A stretch of 64,000 bases of DNA, taken from the NCBI GenBank assembly GCA_016219375.1, contig JACRNC010000008.1, forward strand, positions 62,001-126,000. The letters run 5' to 3'. The notes under the pieces were generated by a model. That model was given only the letters and a program-made list of their open reading frames with translations, had not been told where the DNA came from and made no database searches. A program made the position numbers and the translations under genes. Below are positions 1 through 10,817 of this stretch, in pieces (positions within the stretch are counted from its first letter, which is position 1; each line of letters starts with the position of its first letter). The stretch is from Burkholderiales bacterium. GTDB lineage: Bacteria > Pseudomonadota > Gammaproteobacteria > Burkholderiales > Burkholderiaceae_C.

Positions 1-1
1 C

Positions 2-214
2 GAAGACGTGAGCCGTGCCAAACCCGATCCCGAAATCTATGTCAAGGCCATGCAGAGAATCGGAGCCCAGCCCCATGAGACGCTCATCGTGGAAGACAAT
101 GAAAATGGCATTCGCGCTGCACTTGCGTCAGGCGCTCACCTGCTCCGCGTGGCTGACGTCCACGAAGTGAACCTTGCCAACATCGAGGCAAGAATTGCGG
201 AGATCCAACAATGA
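2..214 (+). CDS. HAD-family phosphatase, C-terminal end (5' part outside the window)
   Basis: The gene enters from the left; only the last 70 codons are here. The residues KPDPEIY supply the conserved HAD motif III lysine, and VEDNENGI is the acidic motif IV that binds Mg2+, so this is the C-terminal half of a haloacid-dehalogenase-type phosphohydrolase of the beta-phosphoglucomutase kind. Its stop overlaps the next start by 4 bp (ATGA), which implies translational coupling to the nucleotidyltransferase and a role in making or trimming a sugar phosphate for surface polysaccharide. The substrate cannot be told. GC content is clearly below that of the chromosome right of 2.5 kb. Confidence 0.8.
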   Translation, partial: EDVSRAKPDPEIYVKAMQRIGAQPHETLIVEDNENGIRAALASGAHLLRVADVHEVNLANIEARIAEIQQ

Positions 215-948
215 CCAGCATGAACGTTCTTATTCTTGGCGCCGGACCTTCGCTTCCTCCGCACGGTGAAGAGGTTTATCCCACCTTCATGGAAGAGGTG
301 GGTGAGGCCCCCTTGATCCAACGGCTCGTCCAATCGTGCGCACCGCTGGATCCGCAGTGGATAGGTATAGCCTGCCAAGCGAGCGACATCGCAAGGTACC
401 GCTTGGGAGACCTGCCTAGGATTCTTCACCCCGCTGCGATGTACGTCCTGGCAAAAGGCCCCACAGCCGGCGCGGCGTGCACCGCGATGCTGGCTGCCGA
501 GCACATTGACAATCATTCGGAGTTGCTCATCCTGGGCTCAACCGAATATGTCGACGTCAGCTTTGCGGAGGTGCTTGCTGGTTTTCGCCAAAGAGGCCTC
601 GACGCTGGCGTCCTGACGTTCAACTCCATTCACCCGCGTTACTCTTACGTAAGGGTAGACGAATTCGGCATGGTGACCGAAGCCAGCGAGAAAAAGCCAG
701 TTAGCAATACAGCGGTAGCTTCGTTCTTTTGGTTCCGGCGAGGTTCGGATTTTGTAAGAGCGGCCCAGGATGTCATCAGGAAGGACGATCATGTCAATGG
801 GTCGTTCTATATCACACCCACATTGAATCAACTACTGCTGCGCCAATTGAAAGTGGGAGCCAAGCAGATCCCGAATGCAACCTACCACCCGCTCAAGACG
901 GCAAGGCAGATTGAAAGCTTTGAGACCGCACAGGAAGTGAGGAGATGA
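211..948 (+). CDS. Sugar-phosphate nucleotidyltransferase-like protein (capsule/LPS cluster)
   Basis: A 245-residue Rossmann-like nucleotidyltransferase. The N-terminal strand MNVLILGAG, the mid-protein strand LLILGSTEYVDV where active enzymes place the metal-binding acidic residue, and the EKKPVSNTAVASFFWF stretch (cf. EK-P-S...G-Y-F in NTP_transferase proteins linked to capsule loci) support the call. The usual N-terminal G-x-G-T-R-x-x-P-x-T loop is replaced by GAGPSLPPHGEE, so the signature is divergent and activity or nucleotide preference is open. It starts within the stop of the HAD gene (a second ATG lies at 220), and the cupin gene follows after 1 bp, forming one small operon. The role in activating a sugar for a surface glycan is inferred. 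Confidence 0.65.
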   Translation: MTSMNVLILGAGPSLPPHGEEVYPTFMEEVGEAPLIQRLVQSCAPLDPQWIGIACQASDIARYRLGDLPRILHPAAMYVLAKGPTAGAACTAMLAAEHIDNHSELLILGSTEYVDVSFAEVLAGFRQRGLDAGVLTFNSIHPRYSYVRVDEFGMVTEASEKKPVSNTAVASFFWFRRGSDFVRAAQDVIRKDDHVNGSFYITPTLNQLLLRQLKVGAKQIPNATYHPLKTARQIESFETAQEVRR

Positions 949-949
949 C

Positions 950-1282
950 ATGAAGACCCATCGATTGGATAGCATGAAAGGCGGTTGGTTTGCCGGCGAC
1001 TTTGAGCCGAGTTTGATCCCGAGCAAGGATTTTGAGGTCGCCGTCAAGAGATATCCGGCCGGCGCCTCGGAGCCGCGTCATGTGCACAAGATCGCAACCG
1101 AATGGACCGTGATCCTCAACGGCAAGGTTCAAATGTGCGGCCAGACATTCACTGATGGGGACATCATCGAAATCGAGCCGGGGGAGCCCACTGATTTTCG
1201 TGTGCTGGAAGACACGATCACAGTGGTGGTCAAGACCCCTTCCTGCAAGGGCGACAAGTTCTTGGTCGGGCCCACGGATTAA
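950..1282 (+). CDS. Small cupin-domain protein
   Basis: A single-domain cupin of 110 residues. The metal-binding motif 1 appears as EPRHVHKIATEWTVILNG (about residues 43-60), and motif 2 is reduced to GDIIEIEPGEPTDF (about 70-83) without the second histidine, so metal binding may be partial. Such cupins occur in polysaccharide and nucleotide-sugar clusters as isomerases, epimerases or regulators, but this one is not assignable. It lies 1 bp after the nucleotidyltransferase and converges on the WavE-like gene with a 4-bp overlap of stop codons, leaving no room for a separate terminator. Confidence 0.75.
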   Translation: MKTHRLDSMKGGWFAGDFEPSLIPSKDFEVAVKRYPAGASEPRHVHKIATEWTVILNGKVQMCGQTFTDGDIIEIEPGEPTDFRVLEDTITVVVKTPSCKGDKFLVGPTD

Positions 1283-2373
1283 CGAAGCGGCTTTTTGAGC
1301 GCACGAGCTATCCAGTAGTTTCGGAACAGGCTTGAAACAGCTCGCAATACTATTTCAACAGAATAGCGCAAGATTGCCACCGGCCGAGAGATTAATCTTA
1401 GAATCATCCGAATGCCGCGCTCGACCATCCTGACGACCTGCCACATATCCGAGAAACCACCCCGCCATTTTCGACGAATCCTTATCATTCTTGAAGATCG
1501 GAAGGCTTTTTTCAGCAGATAAGAGGCGGGGATATCTATCGATTCGCTGAAGTAAGTTGCAGCCAGTTTAGCCCACCTCAGGTGATCCATTTGAGTATCG
1601 TAGTCAAAACGGTATGGGTCAAATTTGCGAAACCGTATACCGAAATCCTCGTAATCCACGATTACCAAGTTAGCCGCAAAAAGTTTCTCCGATAACACCA
1701 AGTCTCGCCCGTCAGATCGGTGATCAAAACGCAAATCCAGCCCTCTCTTTTTGAGAAATGACGCCCAGATATATTGCTCCGGAACATATCGACCATTCCA
1801 TGTGGGGAAAGTATCAATCTCGGGCCTCTCTCTGTCAGAGTAGAACCTGTCGTATTCTTGCGGCTGAAGATCAATGTCCCACAGCGCCAGAACGTCTTCC
1901 GTCAGACCAAATTGCGTCCAGTCGCTGATGTGAAAACACAGCTGACGCACCCTCGGATCGGTGCAGTACAGGTTGTTGACGACCAAGCGACGCTTGAGCA
2001 CAGCAGCCGGGTCGGCCGGCGGCTCTCCAAGACGCTCGAAATAATCCAAAAAGGCGCGCGAAACCAGCTCAATATCGCTGCGTATCTTCAGAGCATACTT
2101 CGTGCGGACCTCTCGCAGCCCAGCAAGCGTCGAAACGATCTGCCTGTTTACATTGTTGCGGACATTGTGAATCCAGTCGGCCACTCCTGCACCCGGATCT
2201 TCGCTTTGCACGAGCACATCGCAATCGAACTTGGGCAGCGCGGGATCCTTCCAGGTTGACAGAACCACCGTAGCGCCGGGCAAGACCTTGCGTATGCTGG
2301 CCAAGCATATTGGCGTCAGCCTTTTATCTATTGCGCCCTGAACCACTACCGTGATGTCTTCATTGCGGATCAT
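1279..2373 (-). CDS. WavE-family lipopolysaccharide glycosyltransferase-like protein
   Basis: A 364-residue protein resembling the WavE lipopolysaccharide-synthesis family (named for the Vibrio cholerae core-oligosaccharide cluster). It begins ITVVVQGAIDK, continues with a Rossmann-type nucleotide-binding half, and has KIRSDIEL at about residues 96-103, which sits where this family and related transferases keep an acidic metal/nucleotide site. There is no signal peptide or membrane segment, so it should act at the cytoplasmic face on a lipid-linked or core acceptor. Base composition is lower in GC than neighbouring core genes, in keeping with a transferred surface-polysaccharide cluster. The sugar and the acceptor are unknown. 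Confidence 0.7.
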   Translation of the reverse strand: MIRNEDITVVVQGAIDKRLTPICLASIRKVLPGATVVLSTWKDPALPKFDCDVLVQSEDPGAGVADWIHNVRNNVNRQIVSTLAGLREVRTKYALKIRSDIELVSRAFLDYFERLGEPPADPAAVLKRRLVVNNLYCTDPRVRQLCFHISDWTQFGLTEDVLALWDIDLQPQEYDRFYSDRERPEIDTFPTWNGRYVPEQYIWASFLKKRGLDLRFDHRSDGRDLVLSEKLFAANLVIVDYEDFGIRFRKFDPYRFDYDTQMDHLRWAKLAATYFSESIDIPASYLLKKAFRSSRMIRIRRKWRGGFSDMWQVVRMVERGIRMILRLISRPVAILRYSVEIVLRAVSSLFRNYWIARALKKPLR

Positions 2374-2769
2374 TCACTCAGCTCACATTGGTTATTGATA
2401 TATGACCAAAATTATGGGGCAATTGAGCAGCGGAAAACAGACATCGATCGGCGGTGATGTGCCGGCAGGCAAGGTCAAAGCTACCACTCCCCGATCAGCT
2501 CCTTAGCCGGGCGCTCGCCCAGGCGGTGGGAGTATGGGCAGGGCCTCGCGCGTCCCGGACTGCCTGGGTGCACATCCTGCGGCCGTTCAACGTATCGACC
2601 TCTATACGGCGGACATGGACGAGGCAACGCCTGGAGAAGACGATTCGCGGTGACCTTCCCGGCCTGGGCGCTCGAACCACCAAGTGGATACGCCTTGTTC
2701 CCACCGCTGGATCGTGACGGCGAAAGCAGCACCTGACCCGCGGCCGCTGAACGCCCCCCCGGCGCAGCT
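2374..2769. other. Intergenic segment spanning the composition boundary
   Basis: No convincing intact gene. The first about 80 bases are AT-rich and probably hold the leftward promoter of the WavE-like gene. From about 2460 the DNA turns high-GC. On the + strand a frame ending at the TGA near 2730 reads FPAWALEPPSGYALFPPLDR before its stop. That looks protein-like but has no start or partner domain, so it may be the tail of a gene lost at the junction. Confidence 0.4.
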
Positions 2770-3846
2770 TCAGCGTGCCAGCCCAGCACCGCAGCGCTCG
2801 TAGACCTCCATCGTCCGCCGCACCATGCCGTCTACGGTGAGCCGCGCCTCGAACATCGCCCGGGCGGCCTGGGCGTACGCTTGCGCTTGAGCCGCATCGC
2901 TGGCCAGCCACGTGATGCCGGCGGCCAGGCTTTGCGGATCTTCCGGGCGGGCATGCAGGCCGGTCTGGCCGTCGATGACGATCTCCGGCACGCCGCCCAC
3001 GGTGGTGGCCACGACGGGCAGGCGGGCGGCAAAGGCTTCGACCACAGCCAGACTTAGAGCCTCGCGCCGCGAAGACAGTGCAAAGGCGTCGAAGGCCGGC
3101 AGGATGCGCTGCACGTCGGGCCGGTAGCCCAGGAAGTGGATGCGCGCGGCATCGTGCTGTGCGGCCAGCGCGCGGACCTGCTCGCCGAAGGGCGTATCGG
3201 GCGCGCCGATCAGGTACAGGTGCACCTGCGGCGGGCATTGCGCCAGCGTGCGCACCAGCAGGTCCTGGCCCTTGTCGGGCACGAAGCGGCCGGCGTTGAC
3301 CACGGCGAAGGCGCCGTCCGGTATGCCCAGCTCGCGCCGCAGGGCGGGGCGGTCTCCGGGCGGCACGTGGGGCACGCCGTTGTAGATGGTGGTGATGCGG
3401 GCGTCGTCGTAGCCGTGGCGCAGCAGGTTCTGACGCACGGCCTGCGAGACCGCAATGATGTGCGCGCAGCGGCCCATGTGCTTGCGCGCGGTGGTGGCAT
3501 GTGCGGTGCACAGGGCCACGGGGCGCCGGGGACGGGAGGGGACGAAGCGGGGCGCGGCATGGCCGGCGTAGTAGGCGCCGCGGATGAGGTGGCCGTGCAG
3601 GATGTCGGGCCGCCATTGGCGCACCAGGCGCCGCAGCCGCAGGTGCGAGACGGGGTCGTAGAGCCCGTGCATGGCAACGTGGTGCACGGGGATGGCCTCG
3701 GCCTGGCAGGCACGGGCCAGCCAGGAGTCCCCGGGGCCGGCAAAGCGCACGTCATGGCCGGCCGCCCGCTGGCCGCGCATCAGCAGCAGGGCGTGGCTTT
3801 CGGCGCCGCCATAGCCGTGGCTGTGCAGGACGTGGATGATGCGCAT
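2770..3846 (-). CDS. Glycosyltransferase family 4
   Basis: A GT-B fold retaining glycosyltransferase of about 358 residues. The N-terminal half opens MRIIHVLHSHGYGGAE with the GGxE loop typical of GT4 enzymes. The C-terminal half carries NAGRFVPDKGQDLL (nucleotide-sugar domain start) and the E-x7-E motif in REALSLAVVEAF. I chose the start at 3846 because family members begin at MRIIHV; an upstream ATG at 3897 preceded by GGAAG would overlap the deacetylase by 26 bp. It follows the polysaccharide deacetylase directly, so both probably serve one exopolysaccharide or LPS modification. Sugar specificity is unknown. Confidence 0.85.
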   Translation of the reverse strand: MRIIHVLHSHGYGGAESHALLLMRGQRAAGHDVRFAGPGDSWLARACQAEAIPVHHVAMHGLYDPVSHLRLRRLVRQWRPDILHGHLIRGAYYAGHAAPRFVPSRPRRPVALCTAHATTARKHMGRCAHIIAVSQAVRQNLLRHGYDDARITTIYNGVPHVPPGDRPALRRELGIPDGAFAVVNAGRFVPDKGQDLLVRTLAQCPPQVHLYLIGAPDTPFGEQVRALAAQHDAARIHFLGYRPDVQRILPAFDAFALSSRREALSLAVVEAFAARLPVVATTVGGVPEIVIDGQTGLHARPEDPQSLAAGITWLASDAAQAQAYAQAARAMFEARLTVDGMVRRTMEVYERCGAGLAR

Positions 3847-3871
3847 GGGGCCCGGCTGGGGCACCGGCTGC

Positions 3872-4627
3872 TCAGCCTTTGCGCGCATGCTTGGCATGCA
3901 GCTTCCAGGCGTAGCCGATGAGGTTGTCGCCGTAGGAGATGGCCTTGCGCGGGATCTCGAACGGGTTGGTGGCCCAGTTGGCCGCGCCGCGGATGCAGGT
4001 CAGGCCGGTGCGGTAGCCGGCCTCCTGGACCAGGTCGCGTGCGCGCTCGTTGTAGTCGCCATAGGGATAGCAGAAGTCAGGCACGTCTTCGCCCAGCAGG
4101 TCTTCCAGCGCGGCCTTGCTGTCGAAGATCTCCGCGCGCATCTGCTCAGGCGCCAGCTGCGACAGCCGCGGGTGGCTCACGGCATGCGAGCCGAAGTGCG
4201 CCCCCTCGCGCCTCAGGCGGCGGATGGTGGCTGCGTCCATCAGCGGCGGCTGCTGGTCGAAGTCCTTGAGCCATGCGGACGGCTTGCCGATCAGCGAGCT
4301 GACCAGAAACACGGTGGCCGTGAAGCCGAACTCCTGCAGCGCCGGCCAGGCATGCTGCGCGAAGTTCTCGTAGCCGTCGTCCACGGTGAGCACCACGCCG
4401 CGCGCCGGCAGGGGCGCGCCCTGGAAGAGGCAGCGCCAGGCGTCCTCCAGGCTCATCACCGTGAAGCCGGCCCACTTCAGGTAGCGCAGCTGCGAGCGGA
4501 AGCGGCCGATGTCGCAGTACAGCGCGCGATGCGCCTTGGGGCGTGGGAAGCGGCCGATCTGGTGGTACATCAGGATCGACAGCGGCGGCGAGGCGGGCGG
4601 CCGTTGCAGCGCGGCGGTGGGACTCAT
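3872..4627 (-). CDS. Polysaccharide deacetylase (NodB/CE4 family)
   Basis: A 251-residue carbohydrate esterase family 4 protein. MYHQIG (residues 20-25) is the usual N-terminal landmark. TVDDGY (81-86) gives the catalytic and metal-binding aspartates, and HFGSHAVSH (144-152) the two metal-binding histidines; FCYPYGDYN is the substrate-groove motif. It hydrolyses N- or O-acetyl groups on a polysaccharide. No signal peptide is visible, unlike many CE4 enzymes, so location is uncertain. It starts 10 bp after lapB and is followed by a GT4 gene, so it looks attached to the end of the lapAB operon. The longer reading frame upstream overlaps lapB and is not real. Confidence 0.88.
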   Translation of the reverse strand: MSPTAALQRPPASPPLSILMYHQIGRFPRPKAHRALYCDIGRFRSQLRYLKWAGFTVMSLEDAWRCLFQGAPLPARGVVLTVDDGYENFAQHAWPALQEFGFTATVFLVSSLIGKPSAWLKDFDQQPPLMDAATIRRLRREGAHFGSHAVSHPRLSQLAPEQMRAEIFDSKAALEDLLGEDVPDFCYPYGDYNERARDLVQEAGYRTGLTCIRGAANWATNPFEIPRKAISYGDNLIGYAWKLHAKHARKG

Positions 4628-4637
4628 CGCGGCGCTC

Positions 4638-5798
4638 TCACAGGTCTTCCAGCCGCCGCGGCGGATAGGTATCCCAGCCCTGGCAGCCCGGGCATTGCCA
4701 GAAGTAGCGCTGGGCCTCGAAGCCGCAGGCGGCGCAGCGGTAGCGCTGCAGCGGCTTGGCGGCGGTGCCGATGGCCTGTTGCAGGCTCTCCAGCTCGCGC
4801 AGCTCCAGCGGGCGGTCGGTGTTGAGCCGCTCCTGCAGCAGGCCCAGAGCGGCGGACAGCGACGGCTGCTGCTGCAGGTGAGCCAGCATGCGGGCTCGGC
4901 GCTGACCGGCGTCGGGCGTGAGGCGGTCCTGGGCCTGCAGCACGTCCACCGAGGGCGCGCGCTCGTAGAGCTGGGCCAGCTGGGCCAGGGCCTCGGCTTC
5001 CTCATGGGCGGCGACGGCGCTGCGCGCGTAGTCGTCGGCGATCAGCGAAAAGGCGGCCGGCTGCACGGCCTGCAGCTCGCGCCAGGTCTGCAGCGCCTGT
5101 TCGTGGCGGCCGGCGCGGGCCAGGCGCTGGCCGGCCAGGATCAGCGGGCGGGCGGCCTGGGGGGCGGCCTCGCGGGCGCGGGCGAGCTCGGCCTCGGCTT
5201 CTTCGGCCTGGCCGCGGGCGTCGGCCTCGACGGCCAGCTCGCAGCAGTAATGGGCGATGCGGCCGGCGAAGGAGCCGGCGCCCGCCTGCTCCAGGCGGCG
5301 GGCGCATTCGATGGCCGCGGGCCAGTCGCGCGTGCGCTCATAGAGGGTCAGCAGGGCCAGCCGGGCGTCGGTGGCGAAGGCCGTGCCCTCCAGCGCGGCA
5401 AAGGCCGCCTCGGCCCGGTCGAAGAGCCCGGCCTTGAGGAAGTCCTGCGCCAGGGCGTACTGCGCCCGCTCGCGCTCGGCGCGCGGCAGGTCGCCGCGGG
5501 CCAGCAGGTGCTGGTGCACGCGGATGGCGCGCTCGTACTCGCCGCGGCGGCGAAAGAGGTTGCCCAGCGCGAAGTGCAGGTCGGACGTGTCCGGGTCGGC
5601 CTGCACGGCCTCGATGAAGGCATCGATGGCCTTGTCGGGCTGCTCGTTGAGCAGCAGGTTCAGGCCCTTGAAATAGGCCTTGGGCGAGGCCTGCTCCTCG
5701 CGCTTCATCTGGCGCAGGTCCAGGCGGGATGCGAGCCAGCCCAGCGCGAAGGCCAGGGGCAGGCCGAGCAGGAGCCACTGGAACGAGAAATCCATCAT
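4638..5798 (-). CDS. lapB: Lipopolysaccharide assembly protein B (LapB/YciM)
   Basis: A 386-residue inner-membrane TPR protein that in E. coli controls LPS synthesis by directing FtsH to degrade LpxC. A single N-terminal membrane segment (about residues 7-22) is followed by TPR repeats (from about residue 40), and ends in a rubredoxin-like zinc domain with two CxxC pairs (C355/C358 and C369/C372). All features match full-length LapB. It lies 21 bp downstream of lapA, the same order as in E. coli, and is followed by two polysaccharide-modification genes, consistent with envelope biogenesis. Confidence 0.93.
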   Translation of the reverse strand: MMDFSFQWLLLGLPLAFALGWLASRLDLRQMKREEQASPKAYFKGLNLLLNEQPDKAIDAFIEAVQADPDTSDLHFALGNLFRRRGEYERAIRVHQHLLARGDLPRAERERAQYALAQDFLKAGLFDRAEAAFAALEGTAFATDARLALLTLYERTRDWPAAIECARRLEQAGAGSFAGRIAHYCCELAVEADARGQAEEAEAELARAREAAPQAARPLILAGQRLARAGRHEQALQTWRELQAVQPAAFSLIADDYARSAVAAHEEAEALAQLAQLYERAPSVDVLQAQDRLTPDAGQRRARMLAHLQQQPSLSAALGLLQERLNTDRPLELRELESLQQAIGTAAKPLQRYRCAACGFEAQRYFWQCPGCQGWDTYPPRRLEDL

Positions 5799-5819
5799 CG
5801 ACCGCCGGGACGGCGGAAT

Positions 5820-6128
5820 CTAGAGCCCTTCGCGGGGCGGGTGGGCTGGCAGCGGCTCGCTGGCCGGGCCGGCGTCGGTGACGGGCGCCGGCGTGTCGGT
5901 GGCCTCGCGCAGCGCGGCACGGCGGCGGTGGCGCCACCAGCTCGGCACCATCGCCAGCGCGCCCAGGGCGCAGCCCAGGGCGAACACAACCAGCACGATG
6001 AAGACCATCGGCGCGCGCGACTCGGCGCCGAAGAACCACTTGAGCGTGACCTCGTGCTGGTTGTTCAGCGCAAAGGCGAACAGCACGAAGAAGACCAGGG
6101 CGCGGGCCAGCCAGGCGAGGATGCGCAT
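5820..6128 (-). CDS. lapA: Lipopolysaccharide assembly protein LapA-domain protein
   Basis: A 102-residue protein starting MRILAWLARALVFFVLF. It has two hydrophobic membrane helices (about residues 5-25 and 45-65) separated by the short conserved NNQHEVTLKWFFG segment, the LapA/DUF1049 pattern, then a Pro-rich cytoplasmic tail. LapA partners LapB at the inner membrane in LPS quality control. The start at 6128 places it 16 bp after the ihfB stop; the longer in-frame extension is proline/arginine-rich and overlaps ihfB, so it is rejected. Confidence 0.88.
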   Translation of the reverse strand: MRILAWLARALVFFVLFAFALNNQHEVTLKWFFGAESRAPMVFIVLVVFALGCALGALAMVPSWWRHRRRAALREATDTPAPVTDAGPASEPLPAHPPREGL

Positions 6129-6144
6129 CGGGCGGTCGGCGGCT

Positions 6145-6519
6145 TCAGCGGCCCTCGTCGGCCGCAACGGGGATGGGTGCCGCCGGTTGCGCGGACTCGG
6201 CGGCGGCCTGCTGCGCGGCAGCGGCGGCCTGGGCCTCGGCGCGGGCATCGACCGCCTCGCGCAGCGCCTTGCCAGGCTTGAAGTGCGGCACCAGCTTCTC
6301 GGGGATCAGCACCTGCTCGCCGGAGCGCGGGTTGCGGCCCATGCGCGGCGGGCGGCGGTTGATGGAGAAGCTGCCGAAGCCCCGGATCTCGATGCGGTGG
6401 CCGCGCGAGAGCGCGTCGCTCATCGCATCGAGCATGGTCTTGACCGCGAACTCAGCGTCGCGGTGGGTCAGCTGGCCAAAACGCTCGGCCAGCAGCGCCA
6501 CGAGGTCGGAACGGGTCAT
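6145..6519 (-). CDS. ihfB: Integration host factor subunit beta
   Basis: A DNA-bending nucleoid protein. [14 protein letters not shown] begins the family fold; [29 protein letters not shown] is the flexible beta-arm region with the intercalating proline and Arg-Asn-Pro, and [18 protein letters not shown] closes the core at about residue 96. The protein then runs on for about 28 residues in an Ala/Gln/Glu-rich tail, so it is longer (124 aa) than the usual 94-105. Another ATG 9 bases upstream (6528) is possible. It sits between rpsA and lapA, the classic rpsA-ihfB arrangement. Confidence 0.93.
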   Translation of the reverse strand: MTRSDLVALLAERFGQLTHRDAEFAVKTMLDAMSDALSRGHRIEIRGFGSFSINRRPPRMGRNPRSGEQVLIPEKLVPHFKPGKALREAVDARAEAQAAAAAQQAAAESAQPAAPIPVAADEGR

Positions 6520-6634
6520 GGCTGTCATGCAGTGATCTGTGAGGAATCCGCGGCTGGCGCCTGCCGGCAACGGACTCTTCGCAGACCCCGCCTCCCTTGC
6601 GGGTGGCGGAGCTGCTGGCGGCCGGCTGTCTGGT

Positions 6635-6667
6635 GGCCCCTGCCTGACTCAGGTCAGACCAGGGGCC
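6635..6667. terminator. Hairpin between rpsA and ihfB
   Basis: Stem GGCCCCTG (6635-6642) pairs with CAGGGGCC (6660-6667), with a second inner stem CTGAC/GTCAG. There is no T tract on either side, so it may be an attenuator or an mRNA-stabilising 3' hairpin for the abundant rpsA message rather than a full terminator. Confidence 0.5.
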
Positions 6668-6704
6668 GCCGACCGGCCGCCAGGCCAGTCCAGGGCTGAA
6701 GGGA

Positions 6705-8420
<1,716 letters not shown>

Positions 8421-8597
8421 GGAAGCTTCCTGATGGGCCGGATACACCCGGCGGAGTGGCCGCGACTCCCGTCAAGGGGCGCAGCGGTTGCGTTGAACAA
8501 CCGGCCTTCGGGGCAGGCCCTGCGTGGGGCGCAAGAGACCTGCCGGACTGGCCGCCGGGCGGCGGCGCAGCAAAGGACGGAGCCTGGGAAAGGCCCC

Positions 8598-10691
8598 TCA
8601 GCCGGCTTCAGGCGCCGCAGCGCCGGATGCCGCAAAGGGCTTGCCCGCCTCCCACCACGCCAGGACGGCTTCGACCGATTGGTCGATGCTCATCTCCGAG
8701 TTGTCGAGCAGACGGGCGTCTTCGGCCGGCCTCAACGGGGCGACGCTGCGCGATTTGTCGCGTGCGTCCCGCGCCTCAAGGTCGGCCAAAAGGGTGTCGA
8801 GGTTAGCAGGAAACCCTTTGGAAATCAATTGGTTATAGCGCCGCTCGGCCCGCCTGGCGGTGCTGGCGGTGAGGAAGACCTTGAGCTGCGCGCCAGGGAA
8901 CAGCACGGTGCCCATGTCGCGGCCGTCGGCCACCAGGCCGGGCAGGCGGCGAAAGCTCAGCTGCAGCTGGTGCAGCGCCTGGCGCACCAGCGGGAAGGCG
9001 GCGATGCGCGAGGCGCTCTGGCCGACCAGCTCGTCGCGCAGCGCGTGGGTGACCTCCTCGCCATCCAGCCAGGCATGCGGGCCGTCGAAGCGCAGCTTGA
9101 GCGCGCCGGCCAGGCGGGCCACGGCGGCCTCGTCGTCGATGGGCACGCCGCGGCGCAGCGCAGCCAGCGCCGTGGCGCGGTAGAGCGAGCCCGAGTCGAG
9201 CAGGTGGAAGCCCAGCCGGTCGGCCAGCTCGCCGGCCAGCGTGCCCTTGCCGGATGCGGTGGGGCCGTCCACCGTCAGCACCGGGATGTCCTCGGCCCGG
9301 GCCTGGGCGACCTGGAACAGGTGCTCGAAGTAGTCCGGATAGGTCTTGCCCACGCACTTGGGATCTTCAATGCGCACTGGCAGCGCCTGCGGGCCTTGGC
9401 CGGGTGAGAGCTGATAGACCTCGGCCCCGCGCACCGCCATCGCATGGGTGACCGGCGCCAGCGGGTTGAAGGCCGCCAGCGAGAAGCACATGGCGATGCG
9501 GTGGTCGTCGTAGGTGTGGATGCTGGCGGCACGCCAGCGCTCGGGCGGCGTGACGGCGATGAAGTCGTCGCCGGCCTGCACGGTGGCGCCCAGCTTGCGC
9601 AGCTCCGTGGCCATCGCGGCGATGCGGTCGGTCTCCTTGACGCGCCAGCTGGCGATGTTGGTCAGCCGCGTGGTGCCCTGGGCATAGAGGGCCATCACGG
9701 CCAGCGTCATCGCGGCGTCGGGGATGGCATTGCAGTCGAGCTCGATGGCCTTGAGCGGCCAGGCACCGCGCTTGACGTTCAGCGCATTGGCCTCGCTGGT
9801 GATGTCGGCCCCCATCGCGCGCGCAGCCTCCACGAAGCGGATGTCGCCCTGGATGGACGATTCGCCCACGCCCTCGATGCGCAGCGGCGCGCCGATGGCG
9901 GCGATGGCGCCGGCGGCGATGAAGTAGGACGCGGACGAGGCATCGCCCTCTACCGGGATCTCGCCCGGCGAGCGGTAGGCGCTGCCGCGCGGGATGGTGA
10001 AGCGCTGCCAGCCTTCGCGCTGCACGGCGATGCCGAAGCGCCGCAGCAGGTTGAGCGTGATCTCGATGTAGGGCTTGGAGATCAGCTCGCCGATGACCTC
10101 CACCACCAGGTCGCGCTCGCGCGCCACCAGCGGCAGGGCCAGCAGCAGCGCGGTGAGGAACTGGCTGGACACATCGCCGCGCACGCGGATGGGCGCGCCC
10201 AGCTGCAGCGTGCCGGGCGCCAGGCGCAGCGGCGGATAGCCCGGGTTGCCCAGGTAGTCGATGCGGCAGCCCAGCGGGCGCAGCGCCTCGACCAGATCGC
10301 CGATGGGCCGCTCGTGCATGCGTGCGATGCCGCTGAGCTCGAACACGCCGCCCTGGTCGGCGGCCAGCAGAGCCAGCGCAGCGGTCAGCGGGCGCATGGC
10401 CGTGCCGGCATTGCCCAGGAAGAGCCTGGCCTCGCGCGCGTGCAGCCGCCCGCCCAGGCCGGTGATCAGCAGTGCGTCGCCGTCGGGCACGATGGCGCAG
10501 CCCAAGGCGCGCAGGGCGTCGAGCATGACGCGGGTGTCGTCCGAGGCCAGCAGGTCCACCACGCGGGTGGTGCCCTCGCTCAGGCCGGCCAGCAGGAGCA
10601 CCCGGTTGGAGATGCTCTTGGAGCCGGGCAGGCGCACGCTGCCGCTCACGCCAACCAGCGGGGGAAGATCGAGATGGGCGGTGGTGTACAT
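8598..10691 (-). CDS. aroA-cmk: Fused 3-phosphoshikimate 1-carboxyvinyltransferase / cytidylate kinase
   Basis: One uninterrupted 697-residue frame joins two enzymes. Residues 1-460 are EPSP synthase (AroA), the sixth shikimate-pathway step: [21 protein letters not shown] and DDHRIAMCF are substrate-binding motifs. From about residue 467, [11 protein letters not shown] is the P-loop of cytidylate kinase (Cmk), followed by [23 protein letters not shown] and a DSGSLYR motif for the CMP site; Cmk supplies (d)CDP. The junction lies near 9290 and there is no internal stop. In E. coli cmk is a separate gene upstream of rpsA, so order is kept while the stop has been lost. The fusion is known in some Burkholderiales. 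Confidence 0.95.
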   Translation of the reverse strand: MYTTAHLDLPPLVGVSGSVRLPGSKSISNRVLLLAGLSEGTTRVVDLLASDDTRVMLDALRALGCAIVPDGDALLITGLGGRLHAREARLFLGNAGTAMRPLTAALALLAADQGGVFELSGIARMHERPIGDLVEALRPLGCRIDYLGNPGYPPLRLAPGTLQLGAPIRVRGDVSSQFLTALLLALPLVARERDLVVEVIGELISKPYIEITLNLLRRFGIAVQREGWQRFTIPRGSAYRSPGEIPVEGDASSASYFIAAGAIAAIGAPLRIEGVGESSIQGDIRFVEAARAMGADITSEANALNVKRGAWPLKAIELDCNAIPDAAMTLAVMALYAQGTTRLTNIASWRVKETDRIAAMATELRKLGATVQAGDDFIAVTPPERWRAASIHTYDDHRIAMCFSLAAFNPLAPVTHAMAVRGAEVYQLSPGQGPQALPVRIEDPKCVGKTYPDYFEHLFQVAQARAEDIPVLTVDGPTASGKGTLAGELADRLGFHLLDSGSLYRATALAALRRGVPIDDEAAVARLAGALKLRFDGPHAWLDGEEVTHALRDELVGQSASRIAAFPLVRQALHQLQLSFRRLPGLVADGRDMGTVLFPGAQLKVFLTASTARRAERRYNQLISKGFPANLDTLLADLEARDARDKSRSVAPLRPAEDARLLDNSEMSIDQSVEAVLAWWEAGKPFAASGAAAPEAG

Positions 10692-10817
10692 CGGAGTGAT
10701 CGGAGGGCGGCGCGGCGGCTGGGGATGCGTCGGGAGAGGCGTCGGCAGAGGCGTCGAAGCGGCGTCCGGGCGCTGGGGGTGCCGGCCGGCAGCGGGCGCG
10801 AAGCAGGAGCCGGCGCG

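Noticed and set aside
2495-3616. Arg/His/Pro-rich frame overlapping the GT4 gene on the same strand
   Set aside because: It is an out-of-frame reading of the glycosyltransferase gene with no domain and abnormal composition; the GT4 frame carries clear motifs.
3872-5005. A 377-residue version of the polysaccharide deacetylase
   Set aside because: The N-terminal 126 residues are Arg/Pro/Ser noise read through lapB; the real start is MSPTAAL at 4627.
6145-6519. IhfB as an HU protein
   Set aside because: The MTRSDLV start, [11 protein letters not shown] arm and rpsA linkage are specific for IHF-beta; the long tail is an extension and does not change the family.
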